Below are positions 1 to 13,194 of a stretch of 64,000 bases of DNA, piece by piece. Positions within the stretch are counted from its first letter, which is position 1, and each line of letters begins with the position of its first letter. A model generated the notes under the pieces. The model had not been told where the DNA came from, ran no database searches, and saw nothing but the letters and a program-made list of their open reading frames with translations. This stretch comes from Symsagittifera roscoffensis. Lineage: Eukaryota; Xenacoelomorpha; Acoela; Convolutidae. Made by a program: the position numbers and the translations under genes. The DNA is taken from contig NC_087063.1 in NCBI RefSeq assembly GCF_963678635.1, positions 34,260,540 through 34,324,539 on the forward strand, written 5' to 3'.

Positions 1-714
1 TTTTCTAATTTCAAAGTTTCTAATTTAGCCACGATTCTTGGGTCTCGAGAGGGATTGAAATCGAATAGCAAGCTAACATCCTTTCCCTAAATAGAACACG
101 TCAAGGTTCTGCACACCACTATTTAATTAAAATGATTGTTTTTTCCTGTTGCTACTAAAAACTCAAAATGTTTGGCTGTAAATTGCATCTCAGAACCGCG
201 AAGAAAATCATATTCCCCCTAAAACGCTTTTAGGGTAGGAGATTGCTTGGTACAAAAAGATGCTTCAAGTTTGGGTTAGTAAAGAGAAACTAAAATAAAA
301 GGAAAATAAAAGAATATTAAAATCCGTTTGATGGGAATCTGAGATAAGTCAATTAATACGATTACTGCTATAAATTCGTCCGCAAAACAAAGCCCCCAGA
401 TTGATTTTACATTTTGAATTATCCTTTAAGAATCCGAATTAAGACTGAATAGACTGTGATGCCAAACTTCAACTTCTAATAGAGGTCTTTTAGGTGCTTA
501 AAAAGGGGCTAAAAAACGCACGTTACGGCATAGTTACTACCAATTTCGTGCAGTAGTCAAATTAAAACTAAAACTAGATGTTAAGAATATGTAATCTAGC
601 GCAAGGAGGGTGTGTCGTTGGAACGATAGGCTTTTAAATTGATTACTTTTTCGGATTAACAATTTAGCAGAATCACTCGTATCTTAGTTCATAATGAATT
701 CAAACTTCAATGCG
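1..714. other. No feature recognised
   Basis: AT-rich sequence without a convincing frame or repeat match to the rest of the window. Confidence 0.5.
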
Positions 715-800
715 TGTCCGACTCTTAGCCGGGAGGTGAAAAATACGCCTGGGACGCCCTAGGTCGTGGGTTCGAATCTGATAAAAAAAAACGTCGGCAT
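715..800 (+). repeat. tRNA-like B-box repeat (family of 21680, 30880, 33720)
   Basis: ACGCCTGGGACG...GGGTTCGAATCTGAT shares order and spacing with copies at about 21680-21750, 30880-30955 and 33723-33800 (TCTGGGACGGCAAAGGTCCT then TTTGAATCTGATATGACC). Confidence 0.5.
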
Positions 801-1064
801 ATAGGTTGTCTGCTTGTTTTGTTGGCCTAGTTGCCACATCGTAGAATTCGTTTTTTCGTACGCAATTTTCAGTGTAGTTGCGTTAAGTGTTTTAATTACT
901 CCCGCAATATTTTTTTTACTTGCCTTGACTTCTTATATTTTCCTGTTTTTGTTTTTTTTTCGCTTAAAATTCGGCTTAATTGGTTTCGGCTTAGTGACCT
1001 AATTTGGGGGTAATTTCAAGGGAAGCATAAGTGTTATGCCTCATTCCGGATCGCACAAAATGCT

Positions 1065-1310
1065 GAAATTCCTAGAATAGAATTTATTGTTAAGTATTTA
1101 ATGAAAAAATTATATTTCGGTTTTACGGGAAACTATTTAGATTCGTCGGCTCCTATACCGCTTGTTAATTACTTTTTGAGTGTTCATTAATTCCTAGAAT
1201 AGAATTTATTGTTCAAATTTTTTCATGAAAAAATTATATTTTCTGTTCTACGGGAAACTCTTTGAAATTCGTCTGCTCAATTGCCGCTGTCAGTTATTTT
1301 TGAATGATCA
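1065..1310. repeat. Two-copy ~120-bp tandem repeat
   Basis: ATTCCTAGAATAGAATTTAT recurs at 1069 and 1190, each followed by GAAAAAATTATATTT and ACGGGAAACT. Confidence 0.85.
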
Positions 1311-1739
1311 TTACTGCCGTCGTTTATGATTCTGGATGTATTTTCTGCAAAGAGAATATGATTCCAGACAGCTGTTTGAATTTTTTGAAGTAGTGGTTTT
1401 TGATGTTCTTCTTTCAATTTTTTGGATTTAGTGGCTTTCTTTTTCTGTCTGCTAGCTTGCACTGCTATTTGTATATTGTATCGCAAGTGGTGCGAAGCTC
1501 CGCTTCGCTTCTGTGTTGATAACTTACAGAGGGAGTCTGTTTTCTTTTCATGTCAATTGGATACTCAAATCTAAATCCTTTTTTGAGGTTTGAGCATTGA
1601 TGCCTTGCATATATTTAGGTTAATTCAAAAAAGCGAACGTCTCGAGTTTTTCCATAACCATGACTTAGTTGTCACAACTTATTTTTATGTTCAATAAGCT
1701 TCTTTGAACATATCGATAATATCTTTCCCTAATTTACTG

Positions 1740-2290
1740 GCTTCATTACAGAAGCAAAGCTTGTTATAGAATGAACTCTCTTTTTTACAACCTTTACAAC
1801 AGAAATTTTGTTGCGACGCAAATATTTTTGCCACAAAATGTGTTCATTTTGAAAATGTTCATTTTGATTAATAACCCGCTATTAAGTACAGCCAATGCTA
1901 AATTAATTAACACAGGCTGTTATATTACAAATATAGCTTCAGGAATCGTGGATCTGTAGCGTTGAGGTAGGGAAGGAGAGCCGTAACAAATTAAGAGGGA
2001 TTGAACCTGTGCAGGTTCGGATGTTTTTCATGAATTTTTTCGTATACTAGTTAAAATGTGTCCGCTCTATAAATTGAGGCATGTTTAGGTGCTGATAATG
2101 TTGACTGGTGTTTTTTTCATGTTGACTGGTGCTGATAATTTCATGTTGACTGGTGCTGATAATGCGCCATAATTGGCTTGTGTCACTTAGTAACTATGGA
2201 GACTCATAATTGGCGTGCGTCACTAAAGAAACTTTGTAGACTCAAAGTTTTACTCATTCAGTTTTTCCCAGTAGCGATATTGGTCATATT
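1740..2290 (+). mobile_element. tRNA-derived repeat with hairpin start, copy 1
   Basis: It begins with a self-complementary CAGAAGCAAAGCTTGTTAT-like start and contains A-box-like TGTAGCGTTGAGG (1956) and B-box-like GATTGAACCTG (about 2000). It aligns with copies at about 20750-21256 and 42070-42512. A pol III-driven SINE or SINE-like element is inferred. Confidence 0.6.
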
Positions 2291-2554
2291 TTTGCAGACA
2301 AATAAAAAGCCGATAATTTTTTGAAACAGAAAATTTCCCGTTTGAAAAAACAGTTCCTAACAGTTTCGAACCCAGGAGTTTGTGTCCAGGCGTGTCGAAC
2401 CCATTATTATCCCAGGCGTATTAGTAGTATAGTCGGAGTAAACCCTTGGGTAAAACGTCAAGACCGTTTTGATTGGTTTAAATTTTTTTAACAAAAACTA
2501 AGACATGTTTTTTTTGAGCTGTTCAAATATTTCTCAGACAAATATGTGACATTT

Positions 2555-2865
2555 ATGACAAACACCAGATGTTGACCCCCCGCGGTGAGTGTGGACGCCA
2601 ATTACCGACCTTAAACAACTTTTCACACTTAAAAAACTCGAAATTTCTTTTTATTAAAATTCGACAACACCAGATGTTACCCCCGCGGTGATGGGGACGG
2701 CGACTACCGACCGTAAACAAATTTTCAAGGAAAACATACTGAAATTTATTTTTATCAAAATTCAGTTCGACAACACCACATTTTATCCCCCGTGTTGAGT
2801 GGGGATGCCGATTACCGACAATAAACAAATTTTCAAAAAGAGAAAAAAAATTCCGAAATGACTCT
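2555..2865. repeat. Three-copy ~105-bp tandem repeat
   Basis: CAACACCAGATGTT(G)ACCCC...GGTGAG...ATTACCGAC...TAAACAAATTTTCA recurs at about 2559, 2667 and 2776. The apparent minus-strand reading frame across it is a by-product of the repeat. Confidence 0.85.
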
Positions 2866-2926
2866 TTTGTTTTCTGAAGCAAAAGAAATTAGTTTTGTAA
2901 CAGATGGGGTAAATTTCTCTTACAAC

Positions 2927-3478
2927 TAAAATATTTGAAAATGATTCTTTTATAATTTTAAGTTTTTGAAAATATTACCTCACAAAATTGAACTTTTGTT
3001 GTTTCTCAGAAAATACTTTAAATCATTGAGTATTTTTGGCAAATACTTAATTTTATTTGTCGTTTCCATGGAAGAATAAAGAAGGTTTCAGCAAGTTTAC
3101 GAGATTTAAGCTCAAGTTGAGTTAAATTTCAATCATTTTCAATAATTGAAGTTAAAATTAAAGAATCTGTTATACAAATATATTTGATGAAACCTTTTCT
3201 AATATAAGATCTATTCTATCTTTTACTCATTCCGTTAAATTAGTCCCAGTTCATACTTATTACCAGCAACCATCTAGAGTCTACCTCCACCCATTCAATC
3301 ATCATCTAATAGTAAGTTCTATTCATCCATTTTGTCATCTATTCAAGTTTTCCCTGAATATCCTTTTGAATTTAAAAAATTATTTTTTTCCTTAAGAAAA
3401 AGACTGTATTGCAATTCATACTTTCAATTTCTCATTTTCGCTTTGCTAATTCTGTCATTGTTCTGAGTTTTTTTCATC
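2927..3478 (+). repeat. Left arm of a ~545-bp inverted repeat
   Basis: It reads, with scattered mismatches and small gaps, as the reverse complement of 9540-10082. Landmarks: ACTGTATTGCAATTCATACT and TTTCGCTTTGCTAATTCTGT here, their complements at 9545-9610 there. Confidence 0.85.
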
Positions 3479-5324
3479 AAATGATATCAACCTTTCAATT
3501 GAATTACCCATAATTACCAGTACTTGATTGTTGGATTTTTCTTAAGATATAATTTGTATCCTAAATTTCAGCAAAATAATCCGAAAATTCGTAAAGATTT
3601 CAATTGAGTTTTTATCTCAATTTAAGATTTCTTGGTTTCTGTTTGATCTACCATCTTTCATTTGAATCAATTTTGAACAAAATTTTACTCAAAGGTTAAA
3701 TTTAAGGTGGAAAACTATCATTTCAACGATCGTTCACTAATCCAAAGAAAATTTAACACCAAAAAACTTTTGTTACTAAGAATCTTCAGAATTTAAATTT
3801 CTGAACCTGATAACTGTATGATCCTGTTCTAACCCTTAATTTCCTTTTTGATAGTTTTCTTTTTTGTGAATTTTCAGTTCAGTATTAGCTATTTTGTTAT
3901 CTTGAAGTTTTCAAATCTATCAACATACAAATTTTCTTTTTTTCTTTGTCTTTTTTTCTATGTCTTATCCAAATCGATAAAACAGTAGAAAAATCATAAT
4001 TCTCAATATATGAACCTTCAATTATTTGCTTTAAATTGCGCTACTCCTTGAAGATTTTCAAAACACTAAACGAAGAAAATTATAAGTTTTGAGCTAGGCA
4101 AAACGGTTCAATTAGTCAAAGTTTTTTTAAATGTCCAGTAATTATTTTTTTAAACAAATTTTTGGAGTAAATTTTGCGTTTTTACTGCAAGTTTTTAACA
4201 ACAGAATCATGGTACGCTTACTACCAATGCAGTTATTCCTGTAGATTAATGAGTTTCGGATCAATTTCCATTGAGAGTTTCACGACAATCTGAACTCGAT
4301 TGTTACTGGAGTTGATTTATCATCAATCAGAACCTCTGAACACAAGCATAAATGAAAGATTGAAAATTGCGTTGAAACTATTTCATAGTTTTACTACAAT
4401 TTTTCATTTTTCTCAAATTTGATAGATTTTCTGCGTTATTTCAGGCTACAATTTTTCAGTTAAATTTATTATTTTAATAATTTCTATGTTTTTAATATAT
4501 ATTTCTAAAATTATCCTTCTCTTGAAATGTGTTTGAAAGCTGCTCAAATTGTTTCGATCACTTTGTATAACATAATTCTGACCAGAAGAGTAAGTGGAGT
4601 GTTAGTTTTGGATATGACTACTCAAATCCTCCCTGATATGTATGAAAATTACAATTCGATCACTTAAAAACTTTGCAGGTTTTAGGATGTTTTGATGCAC
4701 GTTGACGTGTGATCATCTTGGACACTCAAGACATGCAGCCCTTTCCTTTCTATTCATTGATTTACACTTGTTTTAAAATGTCGCAGAAATTCAATTGATG
4801 TAAATAAAAACAGTAATGTCTTGGTCAGTTGTTTTCAATGGGGAAAATCAGAATGGATTTCATCCTATTTGGAGTAGCTGAAATGGAAATCAAATAATCA
4901 GAATTGATCTCTTTTTTATCACTAAATTTTTATCAGTTTCAATAACCACCAAGCAAAGTCGAGATTTTTAGATAGTGTAACTATGATCCCTTGTAGTATC
5001 AACAAATCAGAATTGATCATCACTTCCCATTCATTATGAATCTGATTCGTGGAAAACTCTTGATTGTTTTATTGACGGTCATGTTTCTCTCCATAGTTAT
5101 TATGCAAATTTTTTGTTAAATTAATAAGCTGATTTTAGCTGTTTTCTTTTGAATTTGCAGTGGCCTCTCTAGAAACTTGGAATTTTGGGTCAGAAATTTT
5201 AAATTCAAAATGTGAAAAAGAGGTTGACAGACACGAAATTTTAATAACTGTGGTTAAAGACAGTTTAATTACATCTAAACATATTTTAAGTTAATTTCCG
5301 AGTTCTTTATTTTATTTTGTTCAC
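3479..5324. other. AT-rich spacer between the inverted arms
   Basis: No frame above 60 codons, no tandem structure. Nothing supports a gene. Confidence 0.5.
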
Positions 5325-5560
5325 GAAACCTGGTGAGGGAAGACTTAGAACATGAATAAATGTGCGTAGTTTATAAAAAAAATTCATAAAAGTCAAAATA
5401 TGCTGGGAAAGACCTAAGACATGCATTTTCGCGCGTTTCAGGCCCTGAAACGCACGAAAATGCATGTCTTCCCCACCCTATTTTTATTTGAAAAAACCTA
5501 TTTAGAAACTACGCACGTTTATCCATGTTCCAAGCCTTCACCAAGGAACAGACAGAGTCG
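5325..5560. repeat. Long palindrome (foldback element)
   Basis: Centre at about 5450 (GTTTCAGGCCCTGAAAC). The inner arms ACATGCATTTTCGCGCGTTT and its complement are near perfect; outer arms (GTGCGTAGTTT, ACATGAATAAA) continue to both ends with a small asymmetry. Probably a MITE-like foldback element. Confidence 0.85.
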
Positions 5561-5969
5561 TGAGTAGACACGCAATAATCTTGGTTTACTATGGATTTTT
5601 CGTAAAGCTCGTCGGAAACAGAAACAAACAGTGATATTTCATTATAATCCGAATAAAAGATAGAAAAAGCTTGACACGTAGCAGTTTCAATCTAGAAGAA
5701 TGGTTTTTGCAGAGAGTTCTGAACTTAAATAGGAGAAGTAACACCTACATTTTCTTCATACGGAAATTTCATACAAAAAATTCAATATCTGGTAGTAATT
5801 CCATATATGAGAATTATGATGACTCATACAGTTTTTGCCGTTTTTTTTAAATCTCGAAATCATTTTTTATCTAATCAATTTGCTTTTCTGTTCAAAGATG
5901 TACTCCAGAAAAGACGATAGTCACAATTACACAGAATTTTCAAAAAATTGAAAAAAGTTTGCTGGATTT

Positions 5970-7215
5970 GCTTAGTTGCAAAAATCCTACAAAGGGAAAG
6001 TTAAATTTGAGCCGTGCTTCCATCTATTCAAGTATGCTTTTCCAAGTTTGTTTGAAAAAATTTATTTCCTTAAAAAAAGTTTTCTATCAAAAGCCTTTTC
6101 AATGTCTGGAATGACTATTCATGATTTTTTAAGGCTAAACTTCTACAAAAATATATAAGAGTGGTGTACAGATGACATTGATGGAGATCGTATTAGTTGT
6201 TTTTTTTTGTACAGACACAGAGAATTCGAAAAAATTTTTTATTAGATAGAGAGGCGTTTTCAGAAAAGAAGAGTACTGCCACATTTATGAACAATGTTTT
6301 TACTCAGGTTGAGTGGTCGATCAGTAAAAAAAAAACATTTGAAAAGCCTATAAAACAAAAATCGAAGAGAAGGAACATCAATTCGATTACTGTTTTGATT
6401 TTGATAAGACTACATAATCTAGATTTGTCAGAGTGTCTTATGATCCTTATGATCGTTTATCCAAATTTAAAAGACTACCGATTGCTTATGTTGCAATATA
6501 CAAAAAAGAAAATGATAAAAAGTTTTGTTTTGCTAATTTTTGTTTTCACTGGTTAGAAATAGAACTAATCAGAAAAATTTTGATCGAAATTTCAAAAGTT
6601 GTTTTGAGTATCGAAAAAGTAATATAAGACAGATTATAAAAATTCAGTTGTTTAAAGGATACATTTTTTGAAGTAAACCCAACTCCGAGACAAAAATGTT
6701 TTGTTAATTGATACAATTTTTGCACTAATTTATCTATATTTTGTTGAAATCAAGCAACAATATTTCTTTCGGAAAATAGTTGCAGCAAAAATCAAAAATC
6801 TGCTTTCAAGATCTACATATAGTTTTTTTTTTTTTAAAATTATAAAAAATTGTTTTGGAAAGATATCCAGAGGAAGCAAAGATGATTTTTAAATTCAAGG
6901 GATTTGAATAAAAAACACTGTAAATTTCGTATTTTTGTTCTGATTTGCTTTAATTGTATTTTAATCAGAAAATTAAGTAGAAACATAAATTTTTTATGGG
7001 TATTTTGGTTAGGTTTTACAAAAACTGTTCAATTGATACAGATAAACATGGATTTTTTTTTGAGTTATTTTTTTTTATATAAAAAGCGCTTTCTTAGAAG
7101 CTCTTACCAAACGAACACACAGACAGCACACAGACATGAATTTACTACACCTTTTGTAAACGCAAACACAGACACAGCTAGGCAGGTAAATATGTACCCG
7201 GTACAAAAGTAGTTC
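5970..7215 (+). pseudogene. Possible decayed coding region between the inverted arms
   Basis: Several overlapping short frames, the longest 119 codons at 6197-6556. The frame through 6380-6627 reads FDYCFDFDKTT, stop, then RVSYDPYDRLSKFKRLPIAY and continues with a protein-like mix. Extreme A/T content inflates chance frames, so this is a weak call. No homology recognised. Confidence 0.2.
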
Positions 7216-7470
7216 ATATGAAAAATCATGTGAAAAATCTTGAGTATTCCAGCCAAATAAATAAAATAAGATGGAGTTCGTGTTATAATTGTACTCTTTT
7301 CTGTAGATGATCGTCTAAAAATTTCGTTAAGCTTGTAAATGAACAAATATTTATACAAAACTACCTATAAAGATACAAAGCACACAGCCATAAATGCAAA
7401 CGAACACGCAGTAATAACAAACACACCAACAAACACATACGTTCAATACATACTTTCTTTTAAAAATTGT

Positions 7471-7780
7471 TTGCACATACATGAACAAGTTAACACATAC
7501 ATATGAAGTATCTAGTATGCTCATTTAAAGTGTCCAGTGACGTTATCTAGATTTTTCTAGGTTAATCACCGACAAAAATTAGATTGTGTTTAAGTTAGTC
7601 ATACTTTAGTTATTCTAAAACTGTATACACATACGTGAACAAGTAAGCTCATATATATGAAGTATCTGGTATGTTCATATAGGTGTCCAGTGAAATTAGC
7701 TAGATTTTTCTAGATTAATCACCGACAAAAATCAGATTGTGTTTAAATTACAGTCATACTTTAATTATTGTAAAACGACT
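7471..7780. repeat. Two-copy ~153-bp tandem repeat
   Basis: Each unit holds TATGAAGTATCT(A/G)GTATG, GTGTCCAGTGA and AATCACCGACAAAAAT. Units start at about 7471 and 7624. Confidence 0.85.
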
Positions 7781-8763
7781 CATGTTTGACATTGAATCAA
7801 TTGAAAACATACATCGTTGAAAGTTTTTGTTTTAGAAACATACTTAATTACATTCAAACAGGAAGACGAACATATATACACACGTAATCCCATATGCAAT
7901 TATATTTTTAAGGTATGTGGTTCATATTTGGTACCGAAATGGCATCTAGTGTAACCTGGCATCTTGTTTGCAAGGCAGTAAAAAAGTTACCTTGAGTTTG
8001 TTCAGTTATACTTAAAGTTGTAATTTCATTTCTCCAATTAGCTCCTAAAAGACAACACGGAATAGTTACTTCTGAAAAACTACAGAAAAAAACAAACAAA
8101 AACAAATGCATATAAATTTACAAGATAACCTAATTATGCCAATACTTACGTACAAACATACGTAAATAAAAGTATAGTTACACATGAAAAATTACACAAA
8201 ATATACAACAACACATGCATTTAAATATTTAAGATTATCCCAATTAGCCAATACTTACGTACTAAATTACATAATTACAATTGTTCACAACACATTCATA
8301 TACATAAGAACAGACACAAACTCACATATAAAATAGTTTACTATAGTATGTGTGAATAATTCTCGAAAAGTCAAGGTCATAAATAAGATCGAAATTGAGT
8401 TCAAGTTTTAATTCCAGTTGAAGATAGATGTCTGAAATTGATTCGAAACACTTTTACAAGGACAACCAAACATTTACAAAGTTGCATACATGAATAAATC
8501 AAAAACTTCGTTTTTGTTGTGTGAATAGCTATAAATCTGATCTGCAGGTACTCACTGGTTATTACTAGCAAACAGAGGGGAAAAGTTTTATTTGGGGGAT
8601 TCAATGAGAAAACAACTAAAACACTAAAAAAACGTTAGCGCTCGATTCAAAAAAATTGTTATTACCATGACTGACTCAAAACTTCAAAACCAAGACTTGG
8701 TGCTATATTTATTTTGGTTATATACTATTTTCTAACAGAGGTGTTGTGATTATAATTGAAATT

Positions 8764-9382
8764 ACTCTTTTGCGGGTTTTAACGAGTATTGTAGCTGCTC
8801 CTCGTCTTCATCTTCGCTGCGTTGTAGAGGGTGAAGAGGATCCGATGATGAAGTAGTTAGTACATCGTTGTCGTCCACTGCAGTTGGAGGGGTTCCTGGA
8901 ATGATATCTTGAGCCATTAGATCGATCGTCTCCGTACTCTATGTTGATAAAATCCGAGTATGATAATGATTGTTCTATAGCTGAAGTTGAAACTTCTCCT
9001 CTCCTAACAAATGAGTTAGGAGGCATTGCTGCCGGAATGTTTCAGTAAAATTTGCGCTATGCATAGTTGCGAATACAACCCTCTTGAATTTCATACAATG
9101 GGGTTGATTCGCAGTCATACGCGAAGAGAGTGTTTCTGAGAGAATGTTCGAGCGAGGTTGTTTCGTTTATCCCAGTCTTTTCTAACGCAGGATAGCTCTC
9201 GTTTATAGTAAAACTGTCGTACATTCGTTTTCGATTCTGCCGCAGTAAATGCATGTGATCCAGGAGGTAGTTGGGTATCAAAATATGACTTCTTTTAGTC
9301 CATTCCTTGTAGTGCTTGCCGCTTTTTAATCCGGGACCTAAATCATTGAACGGACATGCTCTAGATAGAGAGATTCTCTCTC

Positions 9383-9417
<35 letters not shown>

Positions 9418-9433
9418 TTCTTTTGATAAATGA
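8764..9433 (-). CDS. Possible C-terminal exons of an unrecognised protein
   Basis: The minus-strand frame is open from an acceptor-like TTGCAG at about 9434 through the (GA)n tract to 9080, with protein-like composition (CPFNDLGPGLKSGKHYKEW, LIPNYLLDHMHLLRQNRKRM). A 51-nt GT-AG intron (about 9079-9029) would join it in phase to a frame starting MPPNSFVRRGEVS. Further down, another frame gives an acidic tail (PLHPLQRSEDEDEEQL) ending near 8764. A shift near 8945 is unexplained. I recognise no family. It lies between the inverted arms and could be a transposon gene or a decayed host gene. Confidence 0.35.
9370..9422. repeat. (TC)n microsatellite
   Basis: About 50 bp of TC repeats with one GC interruption. 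Confidence 0.97.
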
Positions 9434-9539
9434 CTGCAATCGATTCGCGTGTGTACTTTGGTAAATAATCGTTCTCTCTCCTTCGGAAAATGATATTATC
9501 TGTAAAGGGCTAGTCATGACTTAAAGATGTTTTAAGATT

Positions 9540-10082
9540 TTTTCAGAACAAAGACAGAATTAGCAAAGCGAAAATGAGAAGTTTAAAGTATGAATTGCAA
9601 TACAGTCTTTTTCTTTAGGAAAAAAAAAGTTTTTTAAAGTCAAAAGGATATTCGGGGAAAACTTGAATAGATGAAAAAATGGATGAATAGAACTTACTAT
9701 TAGATGATGATTGAATGGTTGGAGGTAGACTCTAGATTGTTGCTGGTAATAAATCTGAACTGGAACTAATTTAACGGATTGAGTAAAAGATAGAATAGAT
9801 CTTATTTTAGAAAAGGTTTTATCAAATATATTTGTATAACAGATTCTTTAATTTTAACTTCAATTATTGAAAATGATTGAAATTTAAGTCAACTTGAGCT
9901 TAAATCTCCTAATTTTGCTGAAACCTTTTCTATTAGTCCATGGAAACGACAAATAAAATAAGTATTTGCCAAAAATATTCAATGATTCAAAATATTTTCT
10001 GAGAAACACCAAAAGTTCAATTTTTGTGAGGTAATAATTTCAAATCTGAAAAGTGAGAGAATGATTTTCAAATATTTTCAAA
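9540..10082 (-). repeat. Right arm of the ~545-bp inverted repeat
   Basis: Partner of 2927-3478. The arms enclose about 6 kb. Long terminal inverted repeats of a decayed DNA transposon are one explanation; two unrelated insertions of one repeat in opposite directions are another. Confidence 0.85.
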
Positions 10083-12264
10083 TGAATATTTTTTTGTTAT
10101 GTGCATAAGCAAGCGCTGGTTTTATAATACGAATTCACTTTTCCAACCTAGCTTGCACATATTTCGGATATTCGATGACGGGACGTATACTGTCTGAGCT
10201 CATTAGCTTCCCTTTTTGGAATTTTTGAGGATAAAGTTTGTAGTTTTCTGTTCTCTCGCGAGATATCGACAGCAATTTTTGTTGATGGTGCTGTATTTTC
10301 CTTACCTACTTATCAATTCCATTAGCAAAACCTTGCGTTCATTGAACTTTAAAATGCGAATATGATGTGTGTCGCGTCTGTGGCTTCAATTGGTCCCATC
10401 GGTCTTCTTTTTTCACCATCGAAAAGTTTTGTAGTACCTCTGATAATTTTGTAACACGTTTTTGCGCCCGAATTTCTGTTGTACCTGAACACATTCTCGC
10501 TGCAACTTGTAGAGGCTGTTAGACAGGGACACGATTTTGTCAGAGTTCTTATGATTACTTCAAAGGCTACGGAGGATCCTACCTGTTATTTTCTGAAGGC
10601 ATAAATGTCATTTATGTACCCGCCTTGCACTGGTTTTCAGCCTTTGCTTTGAAGCATATTCTCAAATTACTTAGCTCAAATGAGGCAAGTGCTTAAGCTA
10701 AAAGAGAAAATAATCGGTTTCCGAATAATTTTCGAACTAGCTTGACGACTGCTTTATACAATTTAACTGTTGGAGTTTTGATAGAACTTGATTACGATGA
10801 GATGAAGCCAGGCCGGTTCGATATCATGAAATGTCTTCATTTTTTTAAAATTATTTTTGTAAACATGTGGTTTGAAATAAAAACATGCTCCTTTTCTATG
10901 TGGTTTGTGGGCGTGTTTGAGAAATTTACAGAAAAATGATTGATTCTTTTTTCCAAAAAGAAAGTAAACACGGCATTCTACGCGCACTGCACTCTTGTAA
11001 AGTACTTGGATGCCATTTTTGAAAGAACATAAGTGTATTCTAAGTTTGTAGTAATCAAATTGCTGTGCCTAACATAATCTGTTTTCTGCACTCATGAATA
11101 ATCGCCCGAAAGTTTACACGTGCTTCCCAGTAGAGAACAACGTTGTTTCTGGAACGTTTTTTATAGTCATTTGCTTCCTGTTTTTTATCTAAAATAAAAT
11201 CTGTTCCGTGAATACTCCTTTTAAAATAAAACAATTATAGAGTCATTTGTTGTCTTCAGCAGGCAAAATTCTGTAGAACGCAGTGACTAACAGGCTGATT
11301 GGTTCCGGTCAATAAGGTTCTCGTATCCATTGTGTAGTTTCAGTGGGATTGCAGCAACACATTCATTTTGAAATCTATGTTCGTGCTAACTACCGTCCTA
11401 TAGTTGTTAATTCATGACTCTGGGTCTGGTGGTTTTTTCAATTTGGGATTGATACTTTCCTTTTCAGAACCTCTGCGTAGACATCCCATTTGAGACTAAT
11501 TGGAGGGTCTGAGAATAATGCGCTTTCATACAAAAAATGATTTCATATTCGATATGAAAATTTCTTCCAGCAACCATATACTGCTTGATATGCACATAAG
11601 AGAATCTATATCTCGTGTTGCAGATAAAAAATAACAAGAAAGTTTCGTATGTTGCTGATCTGATATCTACTTTGCTTACAGGAACTTATATTTTCTCAAT
11701 GATATGTCAAACTCTGATCTGTTTTCATGAAAACTGCAGAGGGCTTCAACTTTTTCGAAGTATCTTCAATAATTTTTCGGGTGCCTAAATGACTCTTTTG
11801 ATGCGTTGAAGTCTTTTCAATAAAAGATTTTCTTGATGTCACACGTTCGGTTCGTGTTTTCGTGGTACAAAAACGTTTTTTCTTCCTCTAAAACACTCTT
11901 ACACTCGGTCTTCTGAGTTCGACTTGATTAATTAAAATCTTAATGCGCTATTAACGCAATATATTACCCTTTCTATCGAGAAGAACGTTTTAGAAGGCTT
12001 AGATGAGAACGTTTAAGAATCATTCAGAGTAACAATCGAGCTCAGGCAAGTTTAGGCAAGAGTTTTCTAGATTTCTTAATCATTCTAAAGTCTGTAATAT
12101 TCAAGAAGTCGTTTTGGAAAAATTTCGAAGCTCTCAAACAATGTGAACTGGATTCAACTCCAAGGCTAGACAGTGCATGCCCACTTGTCCAAATCTTGCA
12201 AGTACTGATCATTTCAGTCTGAAATGAATCAACTAAAAGGAGCAACCGCCATGCTTAACGAACT
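10083..12264. other. No feature recognised
   Basis: Slightly less AT-rich than its surroundings, but only overlapping frames of 65 to 74 codons on opposite strands at 10742-10987, which look like chance. Confidence 0.5.
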
Positions 12265-12800
12265 TTTAGCAAACTAATTCAAGCTATGAAATAACTCGAA
12301 ATACTCAAAGTTTGGTAGCTTAAATGGCTTGCTTAAAAAACCTAAATTTCTTGCGAAATGAATCGGTTGACGAAATAATTTCGAATATTTTAAGCTTTTT
12401 TAACTGAAATACCTTGCGTAAAAAATTTTAACTTATCATGAACCGATTTAGTCTATCAAAGATTTTGAAATACTTCAAAGTTTCATAGCTTGATTAGCTT
12501 GCCTAGTAAAAGCTTGCAAACCGATTTGGTCTATGAACAGTTTGAAATCTTTTATAAGTTGAATAGCTTTGTTAAGAAAAATGAAAGTTTTCCTGGAACC
12601 GTTTCAGTTTATGAAATAAATTTTCAAAGTTTCATAGCTGGAATAGTTTGATTGAAAAAACTTCAACTTGTCGCGAACCGATTCTGTCTGTCAAATTATT
12701 TGAACTATTTCAAAGTTTTATTGCTTAAATAGCTTGCTTAGAAAACCTTAATTTTGCGTCAAACGATCCAGTCAATGAAATAACTTTTGAAAATTTTAGT
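12265..12800. repeat. Degenerate ~96-bp tandem array
   Basis: Five to six diverged units with AACCGATT(T/C)(A/T)GTCTAT, TTCAAAGTTTCATAGCTT and TAGCTTGCTTAGAAAA. Confidence 0.75.
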
Positions 12801-13194
12801 TTGTAGTTTTTTATTATGGTCGGAACATTCTGTGCTACTTCCACAGCCATCGGCTATCTTTGTGATATTTCGTTTTTGGATTTCAATCACAATTGAAATA
12901 TATCGGGAAGTGGATTTCACCTAAGCTGCTTTGCGGCACTTATTATGTTGAAGTCATTTAATATTCGGTTGTGCATGGAAATATTAATGCGAAATCCACG
13001 ACAAATCACTACCAATTTCAGTGGTACTAGGTTTTTTTTAGCAGACTTAAAACAATTAACAAATCAGAAGGGGTTTTTAAAAGGCGATATTGGCAAGTAT
13101 CGATCGCTGGTTCCGCTGCGCTTAGAGTCGGCTTGAGAGTTGTTGTGTGGGTGAATTTGTGTTTGCGGCTAAACTATTTTCTTTTGTATAGGGT

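Noticed and set aside
2553-2882. Minus-strand 109-codon frame with internally repeated RPH motifs
   Set aside because: It is the translation of a 105-bp tandem repeat whose unit length is near a multiple of three; no acceptable start or homology.
6197-6556. 119-codon plus-strand frame as a real gene
   Set aside because: Very AT-rich, no motif, no supported splice partners; listed only as part of a weak decayed-region call.
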